From: Spirochaetota bacterium | GTDB taxonomy: Bacteria > Spirochaetota > Spirochaetia > Treponematales > Rectinemataceae | DNA length: 64,000 nucleotides | Direction: 5' to 3' | NCBI GenBank assembly: GCA_026398595.1 | Contig: JAPLSO010000051.1 | Coordinates: forward strand, 62,001-126,000 | Shown: positions 41,751-51,600 of the stretch, piece after piece | Numbering within the stretch: the stretch's first letter is position 1 | Layout: the number at the start of each line of letters is the position of its first letter | Notes under the pieces: model-generated | Seen by the model: only the letters and a program-made list of their open reading frames with translations | Databases searched by the model: none | Told to the model about the DNA's origin: nothing | Position numbers and translations under genes: made by a program

Positions 41751-42422
41751 TCACTGCTGGGGTGATCTGTCCACCTTTATCTCCACGGCTATTGGAGCGC
41801 CGTTCTTGGCGTCCACCCCGAGGGGATAGAAGTAGAGCCGCGACCCGAGTGCTATGTTGAGGGATTGGAAGGAGGTGTTGAAGGAAAGCATGCCATTCGG
41901 CTTTTGGACCCATACCTGGCCCTGGACGAGGAGGTTGATGTCCTGGTCCCCGATTTCGATGGGCGTAAGCTGAACGAGGGCGAGTACATTCTTTCCTACC
42001 AGCCTGACGTCGAGGGGGACGGAAAAAGGCACTTCCCTGGCAAGGGCATTGCTCCAGCTTATCAGGACGCTCTTCTCCGGAGCGGAGGATTCCCCTTTCT
42101 GCGCGTTCGGGGCCGCGCTTGCCGAAGCCGAACCCTGATCAGAGCCTCTGGCCTGGAGAGATGCCACCATGACGGGTGTGAGGGAAAAAGCGGATCGTAT
42201 TCTGAAGATGATGATTTCCGCTGCGGGGTTCTCCGCGGGTTGTTTGGCCGAGGCGGCCGGGGGCGGAGCTATTGGCATGTCTAGGCCAGCCGGGCCTCCC
42301 TGACGCTGAAGGATGCCTCCCGGCGCCTGGGCGAAGGCCGATCCTATGCCCAGGAAGAACAGGAGGCATGACAGGGCTTTGAACCTGGGCTCTTCCAAGG
42401 CTATCTTTCCCATCGGCTTCAC
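41751..42422 (-). CDS. Exported protein of the ECF sigma operon, unknown function
   Basis: 223 residues: signal peptide (about 12-32, ending SAFAQ), then a Pro/Ala-rich low-complexity linker to ~70 and a beta-rich domain to the end. No catalytic motif is seen. Its ATG overlaps the anti-sigma stop (ATGA) and it is followed by the transglutaminase-like gene, so it probably belongs to the envelope-sensing module of that sigma factor. Function not assigned. Confidence 0.7.
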   Translation of the reverse strand: MKPMGKIALEEPRFKALSCLLFFLGIGSAFAQAPGGILQRQGGPAGLDMPIAPPPAASAKQPAENPAAEIIIFRIRSAFSLTPVMVASLQARGSDQGSASASAAPNAQKGESSAPEKSVLISWSNALAREVPFSVPLDVRLVGKNVLALVQLTPIEIGDQDINLLVQGQVWVQKPNGMLSFNTSFQSLNIALGSRLYFYPLGVDAKNGAPIAVEIKVDRSPQQ

Positions 42423-42997
42423 CTGTCCCCCGCCGAGGTGGTACTGACTTCCTGGATAGAGGGCTCTTCGAATGACATGATGACCGGGTTGCCGTACTGG
42501 CTGAAGACGGACTCTGCGGGTATGTCAATCATGACGGGCTGAAGCGATGTCTGCCTGACATTCCGAGCTATCGATGCGAGGGAAACCTGCTGGGATTGGA
42601 GCGTCCGGGTAGTCGAGGCCATAGCGCCTTTTAACGCGGGGGGCCGGAAAGCTCCAAGAGCCAGACCGGCGAGGAGGAGGGCAGCGGCGCCTGCGGCGAG
42701 GAAAGGTATGGGCAGGGATACTTTCCATGACCAGAGCTGGGTAAAAAATCTCTCGCTGTGGCTAGGGTTCGAGGCTTCAAAGTCCACGGAGGCTGCTATC
42801 CTGGCAGCCGCCTCGTCTAGGAGTCTGGCTTCATCGGCGCTCTCTGCTCTCTGGAGGTTCTCCTTGAGGCGCTGGAGTGCCTGCACTGTGGATGAGCAGG
42901 AAGAACAGCCGGCCAGGTGGTTTTCAATCCTCTCCCTCCAAGGAGAGGGGATTTCGCCGTCGACGAAAGAGGAAAGGAGTTCCTTATCGGGACACAT
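42419..42997 (-). CDS. Membrane anti-sigma factor with zinc-finger (ZAS) domain
   Basis: 192 residues. The N-terminus has the anti-sigma zinc motif H-x3-C-x2-C (H27, C31, C34 in NHLAGCSSC) preceded by SSFVDGEI. One transmembrane helix lies at about 90-115, followed by an ~75-residue periplasmic tail. It overlaps the sigma gene by 14 bases. Expected to hold the ECF sigma at the inner membrane until an envelope signal releases it, by degradation or zinc/redox change. Confidence 0.88.
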   Translation of the reverse strand: MCPDKELLSSFVDGEIPSPWRERIENHLAGCSSCSSTVQALQRLKENLQRAESADEARLLDEAAARIAASVDFEASNPSHSERFFTQLWSWKVSLPIPFLAAGAAALLLAGLALGAFRPPALKGAMASTTRTLQSQQVSLASIARNVRQTSLQPVMIDIPAESVFSQYGNPVIMSFEEPSIQEVSTTSAGDR

Positions 42998-43580
42998 GAC
43001 CGTTCTCCTTTTCCATGCGGGCGAGAAGAGCCTCGCGTGCGCGGAAAGCCCTTACCTTGACGTTTCCTTCATTGATCCCGAGTACTTTTCCGATTTCCCG
43101 ATAATTCATGCCGCCATATTCCTTCAGTATCAGCACGATCCTCAGTTTGTCAGGCAGGTCGCCGAGGAGCCTCTTTATCTCTTCGGCCGATTCGGCCTTG
43201 AGGGCATCCTCCTCTACGGAGGCCTGGACGCCTGCCTCGGTTCCTGTCTCCCTGAGGGAAATGGATCCGGCTTCTGTGTCCTCGACTGGAGAAGCCTTGC
43301 TCTGCCACCACTTCTGGTAGGCTCTTGTCTCCCTGCCCTTGCGCTTGGCGTAATTGATTGCCCCATTCTTAACCACCCTGATGAGCCAGTACTTGGCGTC
43401 ATTAGGAGTCGGGAAAGCCATGTGCTTCTCGACCAGTTTGCCGAAGGCTTCCTGGACCACGTCCTCTGCCGCCTCCGTTGAATTGGTTATCCTGCAGGCG
43501 ATCTTGAGGAGCATGTCGCAGTTGGACTCATAGAGGGATCTGGGGTCGAGTCCGTCCTTACGCCTACCTGGAGATAACAA
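42984..43580 (-). CDS. ECF-family RNA polymerase sigma factor
   Basis: 198 residues with sigma region 2 (LYESNCDMLLKIACRITNS, then DVVQEAFGKLV) and region 4 with the LPDKLRIVLILKEYGGMNYREIGKVLGI helix-turn-helix. No regions 1 or 3. The only possible start is TTG 43580: an in-frame stop lies two codons upstream and AAGGA sits eight bases before it. Encoded between cysS and its anti-sigma. Regulon unknown; the downstream envelope proteins suggest a cell-surface response. Confidence 0.9.
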   Translation of the reverse strand: MLSPGRRKDGLDPRSLYESNCDMLLKIACRITNSTEAAEDVVQEAFGKLVEKHMAFPTPNDAKYWLIRVVKNGAINYAKRKGRETRAYQKWWQSKASPVEDTEAGSISLRETGTEAGVQASVEEDALKAESAEEIKRLLGDLPDKLRIVLILKEYGGMNYREIGKVLGINEGNVKVRAFRAREALLARMEKENGHVSR

Positions 43581-43607
43581 TACTCATTCCTTTTCGTTAC
43601 TCTGAGT

Positions 43608-45041
43608 TCATTGGAGCTTCTTCCACGTCGTTGCGGCAGACCCATCCTCGAGGACGATTCCCTCAGACTTGAGAGAATTCCGTATCGCGTCCGCCGCGGC
43701 CCAGTCCTTGCGCCGTTTCGCCTCTTTTCTCGAGGCCACAAGTGCGTCAATCCTCGCCACCTCGACCTCGTCCATCCCAGCCTCTGCCTCCTGGGTATCG
43801 GCCAGCCCAATTTTAAGCACCTTGTCCATGTCATAGGCGGCCGCGAGCGCGTCGGCTGGCTCGACAGCCGGGTCGCGGAGCAGTTGCCATAGTTCGGCCA
43901 GGGCCCTGGGGACAGCCAAGTCGTCGGCGAGGGCCTCGTCGAAACGCGCAAGACGATCCTTCGCGATCCCCCTGAGGTCCTTGAGCTCAGGCAGAGCAGC
44001 TGGACCAACCATGCGGCGAAGTTCCAGCACCTTGTCGAGAATGGCCTTCCGCGATGCTTTTGCCTGGTTCATCCCTTCAGGGGAGAAACTGAGCTGGCTG
44101 CGATAATGGCCACCCAGGCAGAAATAGCGATAGTCCAGGGCGTCGAAGCCTTCATCGATGAGATTCTGAAGGGTGATGAAGCTTCCCGAGGATTTCGACA
44201 TCTTGCCCTTGTCTAGGACAAGGAATTCGGCGTGGAGCCAATAATTGACCCACTTCTTCCCCGTCGCGGCCTCGGACTGGGCTATCTCGTTGGTGTGGTG
44301 CACCTGGATGTGATCGATGCCGCCGGCGTGGATGTCAAAGTTCTCACCCAGGTATTTCATGCTCATTGCCGAGCATTCAATATGCCAGCCAGGGTAACCC
44401 CTGCCCCAGGGGCTATCCCAGACAAGAGCCTGCCCTTCGAATTTCGACTTGGTAAACCAGAGGACGAAGTCCAGTGGGTTGTGTTTGTTCTCGTCAATCG
44501 CGATTCGAGCCCCAGCCCTCAGGTCCTCGAGCTTGAGATTGGCCAACTCGCCGTAAGCCGGGAATTTGGAAACGTCGAAATAGAGATTGCCGCCCGAACG
44601 GTACGTGAAGCCATTGGCCTCGATTCTCTTGATGAGCTCGATCATGTCCTGGATGTGATCGGTCGCCTTGCAGACAATTGTCGGCCGCCCGATCCCGAGC
44701 CTGTCCAGGTCGGCGAAGAAGGCATCGGTGTAGAACTTCGCTATCTGGAGAACGCTCTGGCCCCGCTCCTCGGCGCTTCGGACCATCTTGTCCTCGCCCG
44801 TGTCGTCGTCGCCCGAGAGATGGCCGACGTCGGTAACGTTCATGACATAGTTCGTCTCCAGGCCAAACCTCCGCAGCGTCCTCACGAGGATATCCTCGGA
44901 GACATAGGTCCTCAGGTTGCCGATGTGGGCATAGTTGTACACCGTCGGGCCACAGCCGTAGAACCCCACCTTGCCGGGGACGATGGGGACGAAATCCTCG
45001 AATTTCCGTCCGAGGGAGTTGAAGAGCCTGAGTGCGGGCAT
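43608..45041 (-). CDS. cysS: Cysteinyl-tRNA synthetase
   Basis: 477 residues. FYGCGPTVYNYAHIGNLR has the zinc cysteine and HIGH-type motif; GYPGWHIECSAMS carries the second zinc ligand; KMSKSSG is the class I signature loop. C-terminal DALR-type helical region present. Start 45041 is preferred to 45047 because AAGGA then lies at normal spacing. The ECF sigma gene follows 27 bases after the stop. Divergent from murB (gap 45048-45101). Confidence 0.95.
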   Translation of the reverse strand: MPALRLFNSLGRKFEDFVPIVPGKVGFYGCGPTVYNYAHIGNLRTYVSEDILVRTLRRFGLETNYVMNVTDVGHLSGDDDTGEDKMVRSAEERGQSVLQIAKFYTDAFFADLDRLGIGRPTIVCKATDHIQDMIELIKRIEANGFTYRSGGNLYFDVSKFPAYGELANLKLEDLRAGARIAIDENKHNPLDFVLWFTKSKFEGQALVWDSPWGRGYPGWHIECSAMSMKYLGENFDIHAGGIDHIQVHHTNEIAQSEAATGKKWVNYWLHAEFLVLDKGKMSKSSGSFITLQNLIDEGFDALDYRYFCLGGHYRSQLSFSPEGMNQAKASRKAILDKVLELRRMVGPAALPELKDLRGIAKDRLARFDEALADDLAVPRALAELWQLLRDPAVEPADALAAAYDMDKVLKIGLADTQEAEAGMDEVEVARIDALVASRKEAKRRKDWAAADAIRNSLKSEGIVLEDGSAATTWKKLQ

Positions 45042-45101
45042 AGACATCCTTGTAAGGCGGGCTTGAAATCAGGGCTCGCCTTCATCAGTATAGGAGAGAC
45101 T

Positions 45102-46028
45102 ATGAAAAACCTATGTCAAATCGCCCAAAAGATCAATATAGGCCCCGAGAGGGTTCATTTCGGCGAACCCATGAAAAACCACACGAGCTTCAGGATTGGA
45201 GGGCCTGCCGATCTCTTCGTCGAGCCGGGCAGCCTGGCCGAACTCGAGGCGGCGCTCGGCGTCCTTAGGGCCGAGGAGGTTCCCTTCTTCGTTTTGGGCG
45301 GCGGCGCGAACATTCTCGTCGGCGACAGAGGAATCAGGGATGCTGTCCTCAGCCTCGGCGGTCTCACGCAGCTCTCGCGACGGTCCGGCGGCATATGGGC
45401 CGAGGCGGGCATCCCGATCGACCTTCTCTGTGAAAATTGCCTGGCTTTCGGACTCTCGGGACTCGAGAATTTCTATGGGATGCCGGGCAGCCTCGGTGGC
45501 GCGCTATACATGAATGCCCGCTGCTATGAAATGGATATATCAGGGATCGCGGAGGAGATTCTCGCTCTTTCGCCCGAGGGCGAGATCAGGAGTTTCGCCT
45601 TTTCGCCCGATGCCTGGTCCTATAAACACTCCCCTTTCCAGCCCGGGGGGAGACTGGAGGGCTGGATCGTCGCTGGCGCTCTGTTCAGGCTCGAGGAGAA
45701 AGATGGCCCAGGGATCGCCGCCGTAATGCGTGCGAGGAAGAAGGACAGGATATCCAAAGGTCATTACAGATGGCCTTCTGCCGGATCGATGTTCAAGAAC
45801 GATAGAAGATTTGGCAAACCCACGGGAGCCATTCTCGACAGCCTGGGTCTCAGGGGCTTTCGAATCGGTGACGCCGCGGTTTCCCCCATCCACGCCAATA
45901 TCTTCGTCAACCTCGGCTCGGCAAAAGCTTCCGACATGAAGGCCCTCATCGAGTATGCCGCCGAAAAAGCCTTCTCGGCCTATGGTTTCCGGCTGGAACC
46001 CGAGGTCTGTTTCGTTGGGATGTTTTAA
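45102..46028 (+). CDS. murB: UDP-N-acetylenolpyruvoylglucosamine reductase
   Basis: 308 residues. FAD-binding GGGANILVGDRG, GMPGSLGGALYMNA, the catalytic serine in SAGSMFKN and the C-terminal LEPEVCFVG with catalytic Glu are all present. Makes UDP-N-acetylmuramate in peptidoglycan synthesis. ATG 45102 follows AGGAGA; the frame continues upstream antisense to cysS but without family similarity. Confidence 0.94.
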   Translation: MKNLCQIAQKINIGPERVHFGEPMKNHTSFRIGGPADLFVEPGSLAELEAALGVLRAEEVPFFVLGGGANILVGDRGIRDAVLSLGGLTQLSRRSGGIWAEAGIPIDLLCENCLAFGLSGLENFYGMPGSLGGALYMNARCYEMDISGIAEEILALSPEGEIRSFAFSPDAWSYKHSPFQPGGRLEGWIVAGALFRLEEKDGPGIAAVMRARKKDRISKGHYRWPSAGSMFKNDRRFGKPTGAILDSLGLRGFRIGDAAVSPIHANIFVNLGSAKASDMKALIEYAAEKAFSAYGFRLEPEVCFVGMF

Positions 46029-46038
46029 GCCTTTTCGC

Positions 46039-46067
46039 TTGCGCTGGATCGATTCAGCATTTACACT
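46039..46067 (+). promoter_or_regulatory. Candidate leaderless promoter of the antiporter gene
   Basis: TTGCGC (46039-46044), 17-base spacer, TACACT (46062-46067), ending six bases before ATG 46074. No Shine-Dalgarno box. Confidence 0.55.
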
Positions 46068-46073
46068 AATTTT

Positions 46074-48593
46074 ATGTACTCCGTGAATGAGCCGGCAGGC
46101 ATTTTCGCCCTTGTCATGGCCATCGCCGTCATCGCTCCCCTTCTCTCGGACGTGGCCGGAATACCTGTCGTCGCGTCCATACCGCTCTTCGGAATTCTCC
46201 TCGGTCCCCAGGTGGCCGGTGTCCTCGAGCCCAATATCCTCCTTCAGTTCATGGGGACTATCGGTCTCGTCTATATCTTCTTCTCGGCGGGAACCCAGTT
46301 CAGCGCCGAGCAGCTGCGCAGACAGCCCAAGGCGACCCTGCTTTTCGGCGCCCTGACCTTCCTGCTGCCCTTCGCCGTAGGTTTCATCTTCGGCTATCTC
46401 TTCTTCGGAAAGAACGTCCTTTCCGCCCTCTTTTTCGGCGCGTTCTTCGCGTCCTCGGGGACAATGGCACCTGGTCTGCGGCTGCGCCCCGAACTCTCGG
46501 CGCGCGACTCAGCCCTTATCGCCAGGGCGGGCTCAGGTCTTGCCAAGATCCTTGTCGTCGTCATCCTCTTCTGCGTCGAGGTTCTGGTGCCCATCTTTCA
46601 GACTCCTTTGAGCCTCAAGACCCTGGTTTTCCCACTTGTCTATTTCATCGGACTCGGTCTCCTCCTTTCGCCTCTGGTGGCGATGGTGGCACGCAGGACG
46701 AGAACCCAGGGCAAGACAGACGCCGTCTTCGCCCTCCTGGCCATCTACGCGAGCGCCGCCCTTGCCCCTCTGGCGGGCGTACCCGAATATATGGGCGGTT
46801 TTTTCGCGGGCATCCTCCTTGCGCCCCTTCTGACCAGCTCCAAACCCATCTCCAATCGCCTCGATTTCATCGGAGAATCTATACTCGCCCCCTTCCTTCT
46901 CGTCTTTGCCGGCGTTTCCGCCGATTTTTCCAAGGTCCCCTCTCTCAGTCTCCCCCTGCTCCTCATCGGGGGTTCGGTCGTCGTAGGCTTGGGCTCGAAG
47001 TTTCTCGTAGCCTTTATCGCCGCGAAACTTCTGAAATACGACAAGGCCGATAGGGGCCTCCTCTTCGGCTTCTCCTCCTCGTTTGGCGTCTTTTCGCTGG
47101 CTGTAGCCAGCGTTGCGGGGAGTTCGGGCCTTCTCGATCAACCCCTCGTCTCAGGCGCTATCGTTCTCCTCATAGCCTCGAGCCTCATCACCTCCTGGGT
47201 CTCGAACCGGGCAGCGACGACTTTCAACGCCGAGGACAATGTCGATACGCTCGGCGATTCCAGGGGCGAAAACCGTATTCTCGTGGCCCTTTCGAATCCT
47301 GCTTCGGCCCGCAACCTGATGGAACTAGGTATCCTCCTTCATAGTTCGGAGCCCTCCTCTCCCCTTCTCCCCTGCGCCATCGTGTCGAGCGGAGAGTCCG
47401 AGGGCGAGTCGCGTAATTTCGCCGAGAATATGCTCGCCGCTGCCATAATGCAGGGAGCCGCCTCACAGGTCTCCGTCATTCCTGTTTCCAAAACCGCGCT
47501 CAACGCAGCCGAGGGAGTCCTCGAGAGCGCCACGGAGCAGGATGCCGACACCATCGTCGTGGGCTGGAACAAGCCGCCCAGGCTTTCCAACGCCTTCTTC
47601 GGCTCAGTCATCGAACAGATCGTCTCGAGTTCGGATCGTATGATCTTCGTAGCGCGACTCGTGGCGCCCTTCAACATGACTTCCCACATCATCATCATCC
47701 TTCCTTCGCTCTGCGACCGTCACCCAGGATTTCCTGAAGCCCTCACTTCGATCAGCCTCCTCGCCAGAAAGTTGCATGCCAGGGCCCATCTCATCACGCT
47801 CAAGGGGCATGGGAAAAGGCTGGCTGCGGCCTTCACCCAGGCAGGATTTCCAACCGCCCTCCTCTTTGTCGAAATCGATTCCTGGAAAGAAATCGGCGAG
47901 GGCATCAAGAAAAGTCCCTCCCCTGCCAAACTTTTCATCCTTTTCAGCGCCAGGCCCAGCGAGGCATCCTGGCATCCTGCCGTCGAACGCCTTCCTCATA
48001 GGCTCGGAGAGGAATTCCCCGAGGCCAATCTCCTTCTTGTCTACATGGCGGGAAAGGGAGAAGGTCAGGTCCATCAAGCTTCATCCGCGCTCGACGCTGA
48101 AGCATCATCCTCTTTGCCTGAGCCTTCAACCCGATCAAGGCCCCAGCTCAGCGGCATACTCGAGCAGGCGGCCGCCCGCGGCAACATCCGTGTCAACATG
48201 GACCACTCGGCGATCGCCGACGGCATCTTCGAGCTCGTGGCATCCGCCTTCCCCTTCGACAGGAAGGCTGCGAGCAGACTAGGTTCTCGGCTCACGGAGA
48301 TTGTGCAGCGCCAACCCATCGAAATAGAGCCCGGGGTTGTTCTTGTCCACGACAGGGCACCAGGCATCGATGCCCCTATACTCTGCCTTGGATCCAAGCG
48401 GTCGGGCTTCCGCGTCTCCTTGCTGGATAGGCCGATTAAAGTCCTGATCCTCATCCTCGTCCCCGAAGACGAAAAACCCGAGAATCATCTCAAACTCCTG
48501 GGCGAGATCGCCCTCCTTTTCAAGGACAAGGATCTGGCATCCCGTCTTCTTGCGGCTGACACTGTGCAGGATCTCTTCCAGAAAAAACGATAA
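46074..48593 (+). CDS. CPA2-type cation:proton antiporter fused to USP-like and PTS EIIA domains
   Basis: 839 residues. Residues 1-~385 form a 12-13-helix Na+/H+ exchanger domain (KefB-like). Residues ~400-545 and ~555-680 look like two universal-stress-protein-type alpha/beta domains (ILVALSNPASA and IIIILPSLCD starts, DADTIVVGWNKPP). After a Ser-rich linker, residues ~700-835 resemble a PTS EIIA type-2 domain with H759 (VVLVHDRAPG) at the phosphorylation position. This suggests monovalent cation flux controlled by nucleotide binding and phosphorelay state (inference). Single-gene unit: leaderless-type promoter in front, strong terminator behind. Confidence 0.82.
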   Translation: MYSVNEPAGIFALVMAIAVIAPLLSDVAGIPVVASIPLFGILLGPQVAGVLEPNILLQFMGTIGLVYIFFSAGTQFSAEQLRRQPKATLLFGALTFLLPFAVGFIFGYLFFGKNVLSALFFGAFFASSGTMAPGLRLRPELSARDSALIARAGSGLAKILVVVILFCVEVLVPIFQTPLSLKTLVFPLVYFIGLGLLLSPLVAMVARRTRTQGKTDAVFALLAIYASAALAPLAGVPEYMGGFFAGILLAPLLTSSKPISNRLDFIGESILAPFLLVFAGVSADFSKVPSLSLPLLLIGGSVVVGLGSKFLVAFIAAKLLKYDKADRGLLFGFSSSFGVFSLAVASVAGSSGLLDQPLVSGAIVLLIASSLITSWVSNRAATTFNAEDNVDTLGDSRGENRILVALSNPASARNLMELGILLHSSEPSSPLLPCAIVSSGESEGESRNFAENMLAAAIMQGAASQVSVIPVSKTALNAAEGVLESATEQDADTIVVGWNKPPRLSNAFFGSVIEQIVSSSDRMIFVARLVAPFNMTSHIIIILPSLCDRHPGFPEALTSISLLARKLHARAHLITLKGHGKRLAAAFTQAGFPTALLFVEIDSWKEIGEGIKKSPSPAKLFILFSARPSEASWHPAVERLPHRLGEEFPEANLLLVYMAGKGEGQVHQASSALDAEASSSLPEPSTRSRPQLSGILEQAAARGNIRVNMDHSAIADGIFELVASAFPFDRKAASRLGSRLTEIVQRQPIEIEPGVVLVHDRAPGIDAPILCLGSKRSGFRVSLLDRPIKVLILILVPEDEKPENHLKLLGEIALLFKDKDLASRLLAADTVQDLFQKKR

Positions 48594-48606
48594 AGAATCC
48601 TGAATA

Positions 48607-48645
48607 AAGAGGGGGCTGCCTATACAGGCAACCCCCTCTTCTTTT
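48607..48645. terminator. Bidirectional intrinsic terminator
   Basis: AAGAGGGGG (48607-48615) / CCCCCTCTT (48632-48640) stem extended by TGCC/GGCA, loop TATACA, followed by CTTTT on the plus strand and by CTCTTTATTC on the minus strand. It serves the antiporter gene and probably also the giant repeat-protein gene. Confidence 0.85.
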
Positions 48646-48647
48646 AC

Positions 48648-48675
48648 ATGGGCGATCCCCGCGGGGATCGCCCAT
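48648..48675. repeat. Perfect 28-bp palindrome between convergent genes
   Basis: Two 14-base arms with no interruption (centre between 48661 and 48662), reading ATGGGCGATCCCCG and its complement. It lies six bases after the stop of the giant gene. It can form a 12-bp hairpin with a four-base loop but has no T-tract of its own; may assist termination or mRNA 3' protection. Confidence 0.9.
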
Positions 48676-48681
48676 CCCTGT

Positions 48682-51600
48682 CTATTGGTTCTTTATCAAC
48701 ACGAACTCGACCCGTCTATTCTTCCAGCGGTTCTCAACATCCATGAAGCTCACCACTGGTTCGCTCGAACCCAGCCCTTCGACGCTCAGGCGCCGTGAAT
48801 CCACGCCGTTCTGGACGAGTAAGGTCCGCACAAGTTCCGCCCTTCCGGTGGACAAGGGAATAAGCTCCTTGGTCTCTTCGGTCTGTATCCTAGCCACCGC
48901 CTGACCCAGCATCTTGCCAACATTGTTGGCATGGCCCTGGATCTTGATCCTGTAATCCGGGAACTTGTTCAATATCTGGGCTATCCTCGCCGCGACCTTT
49001 TCATTCCTGGCCACAATGTCGGGCGGAAGCCCGTTGAAATCTGCGTAGTTGGCCCTAAAAACGATCGAGGGTACCTTGATCTTGAGCCTGTCACCATCAC
49101 GTATCACCAATACGTCCACGGCTATGACACCCGACACGGTCGTCGTGTTGCCAAGCGCGTCCCTCGCGACAAACTTGAACGGATAATCGGTCGCCGATTC
49201 GACGAGTTCCTTGCGCGAGGAGAGGCCATTCCAGGTTATCTTCGCGGGCGGATTGCCTTTCCCGCTCCAGTCCATGAAGAGGCGCTCGGACTTCTCGGCT
49301 TCGGGGTTGGCAGACTCGACGATGGCTGTCTCATCCACTTCAAGCTTCCAGTCCACGATGCCAGCTGCCGTGTCGACCCCTATATTGAAGGTCAAGGTAT
49401 CACTGTCCCCATCGCCGTCAGGGCTGAAATATTCGGGAGTTACATTGATGCTGACGGCAGGCGGATCGACGTCTACCAGTACAGTGGCGCTCGTCGCCGT
49501 GGCAATATCGCCCTTGGCGTAGGTCACGACTAGTTTCCCGAGGTATTCACCCTGGACGACCTGACCCTGGAGGTCCCTTCCGTCCCAGATGAGCCTGGAA
49601 GGAACTTCGGAGCCCGTGCCGCCAAAATAGCTCTTCTCCGTGCCCTGTTTATCGATAAGCGAGAATCTCCAGGATTCAATCCCCGCTCTCTGCTCAACCA
49701 CGATGGTGAATGAGACTTCGTCACGGAGGCCGTCCCCATTGGGTGACATACCCAGGTCGGAGGCGCTTACGAATACTCTAGGTTTGGTCGCGTCCACGGT
49801 TATTCCCGTGATCTTGGCCGAAGCCGAGTTACCCGCGAGGTCGGTTGTCGTCACTTCGTAGTTGTACTGACCATCTTTCACGATGGCGCCGCTCGAGTCC
49901 TTCCCGTCCCAGAGGAAGGATTTTACCTCGGATTTCCAGGTATAGGTCTTAACGACCGTGCCTGAAGCGCTGCGTATCCTGCCCGTCCAGTCGTCGCCGA
50001 CATTAGAGTGCTGGCTGAAGGTCATGGTGTCCTTGATTCCGTCCCCGTTGGGGGAGAAGAGCATGGGTACCGCGTCCACCGAGATGGTAGGGCTTATCGT
50101 ATCGATCAGTACTTCGGGGCTGATCAGTGAGAAGGCGTCGCCGTTGTTGTACAGAAGCCTAAAATTCACCTGGTAGCGTCCATCAGGAGCCGCGATGCCA
50201 GATTCCGTCTTTCCATCCCAAGCATACTGGTCTTTAAGGTCGGATGATCCCTTCCATATTCTGATAGGACTTGTCTGCCGCTTACCCTGCTGGTCGAAGG
50301 CATAGACACCGAGTTCATACTCGGATATGGACTGGGGCTTAGGCGCCAGTATGTTGATGTAGAGCTGGTCCTTGATTCCGTCACCATTGGGACTGAAGGC
50401 CTTCTGATCGATGTCCAGACGTACAGTCTTCTTGGCAGCGTCCACCTCGATCGGCAGCTTGCCCGAGGCAAAGCTGTTCCCTGAGGCGTCCTCGGACTTC
50501 AGTTCGTAATAGTACTTACCGTCGGCCACCTGCGCTCCGGCCTGGTTCCTTCCGTCCCATGTCACTGTCTCCAGCTTATCCTTCCAGCTCCAGCTTTTTA
50601 TTGCAGCGTTTAAGACCGAGGTTATCTGCCCCTGCCACAGATCGCCTGGTACGGCTTCCTGCAAAATGTCTGCCGTGTCAGCCTTGCCGTCACCGTTTGG
50701 CGAGAAAATCGACGCTGACAGCCTCACGGTCGCCTTCGGCGCTATCCGGTCCAGCGTGATCGGCCCCAGCTCTACCTGACGCAGATCGTCGTTCCTGTAC
50801 AGCACCGTAAGCTTGGCTCGATACTGCCCGTCGGGTGCCTGGATTCCAGAGTCCGTCGAACCGTCCCACAGGTATTGCGTCCCGATATCCGTCGACCCCT
50901 TCCAACTCTTCACCGGAAGCTTCGACACTTCCGGCCCGCCCTGGTCTATCGTCAGATCGAACTGTTTCACACGTTCAGGATACTGTGCCCTCACTTGGAA
51001 GATCAGGTTGTCCTTGATACCGTCCCCATTCGGACTGAAGGCAAGCCCCGCAACGGTCATGGAGACGAACTTCTTTTCTGCCTCGACCGCTACCACAATC
51101 CCCAGGCTCCGGCTTCGGTTCCCTGCCGCGTCCGTCGACTCAAGGCTGTAACTGTACTGGCCATCCTTTACGATGGTACCTGTGTCATCCCTCCCGTCCC
51201 AGACAAAGTCGCTCACCTTGTCTTTCCATGAAAGATTCCTCACTACCTTCCCGTCTTCTCCAACAATGGCTGCCTTCCAGTCATCCCCCGGCGTCGAGCT
51301 CTGCGTGAACCGCACTTGCTCCGACCTTCCGTCGCCATTAGGCGATATGATATCCAGGTTCGCTGCGACTTCAACCTTGGGAGCTATCCTGTCGACGAGG
51401 AATGTTGGCGTCGAACTTTCAAGTTCGTCGCCATTTAGATACCGTATGGTCAGGGAAGCCGCGTACTTGCCGTCGGGAGCCTGCAGCCCACCGTCGGTCT
51501 CGCCCCTCCAGACCAGTTTCGGCGATACCGATCCCGTCCCCTTCCAGGTCCGCACCGCCGTCATGGCAGCCGGCCCTTCCTGCGCGACAATCCTCAACTC

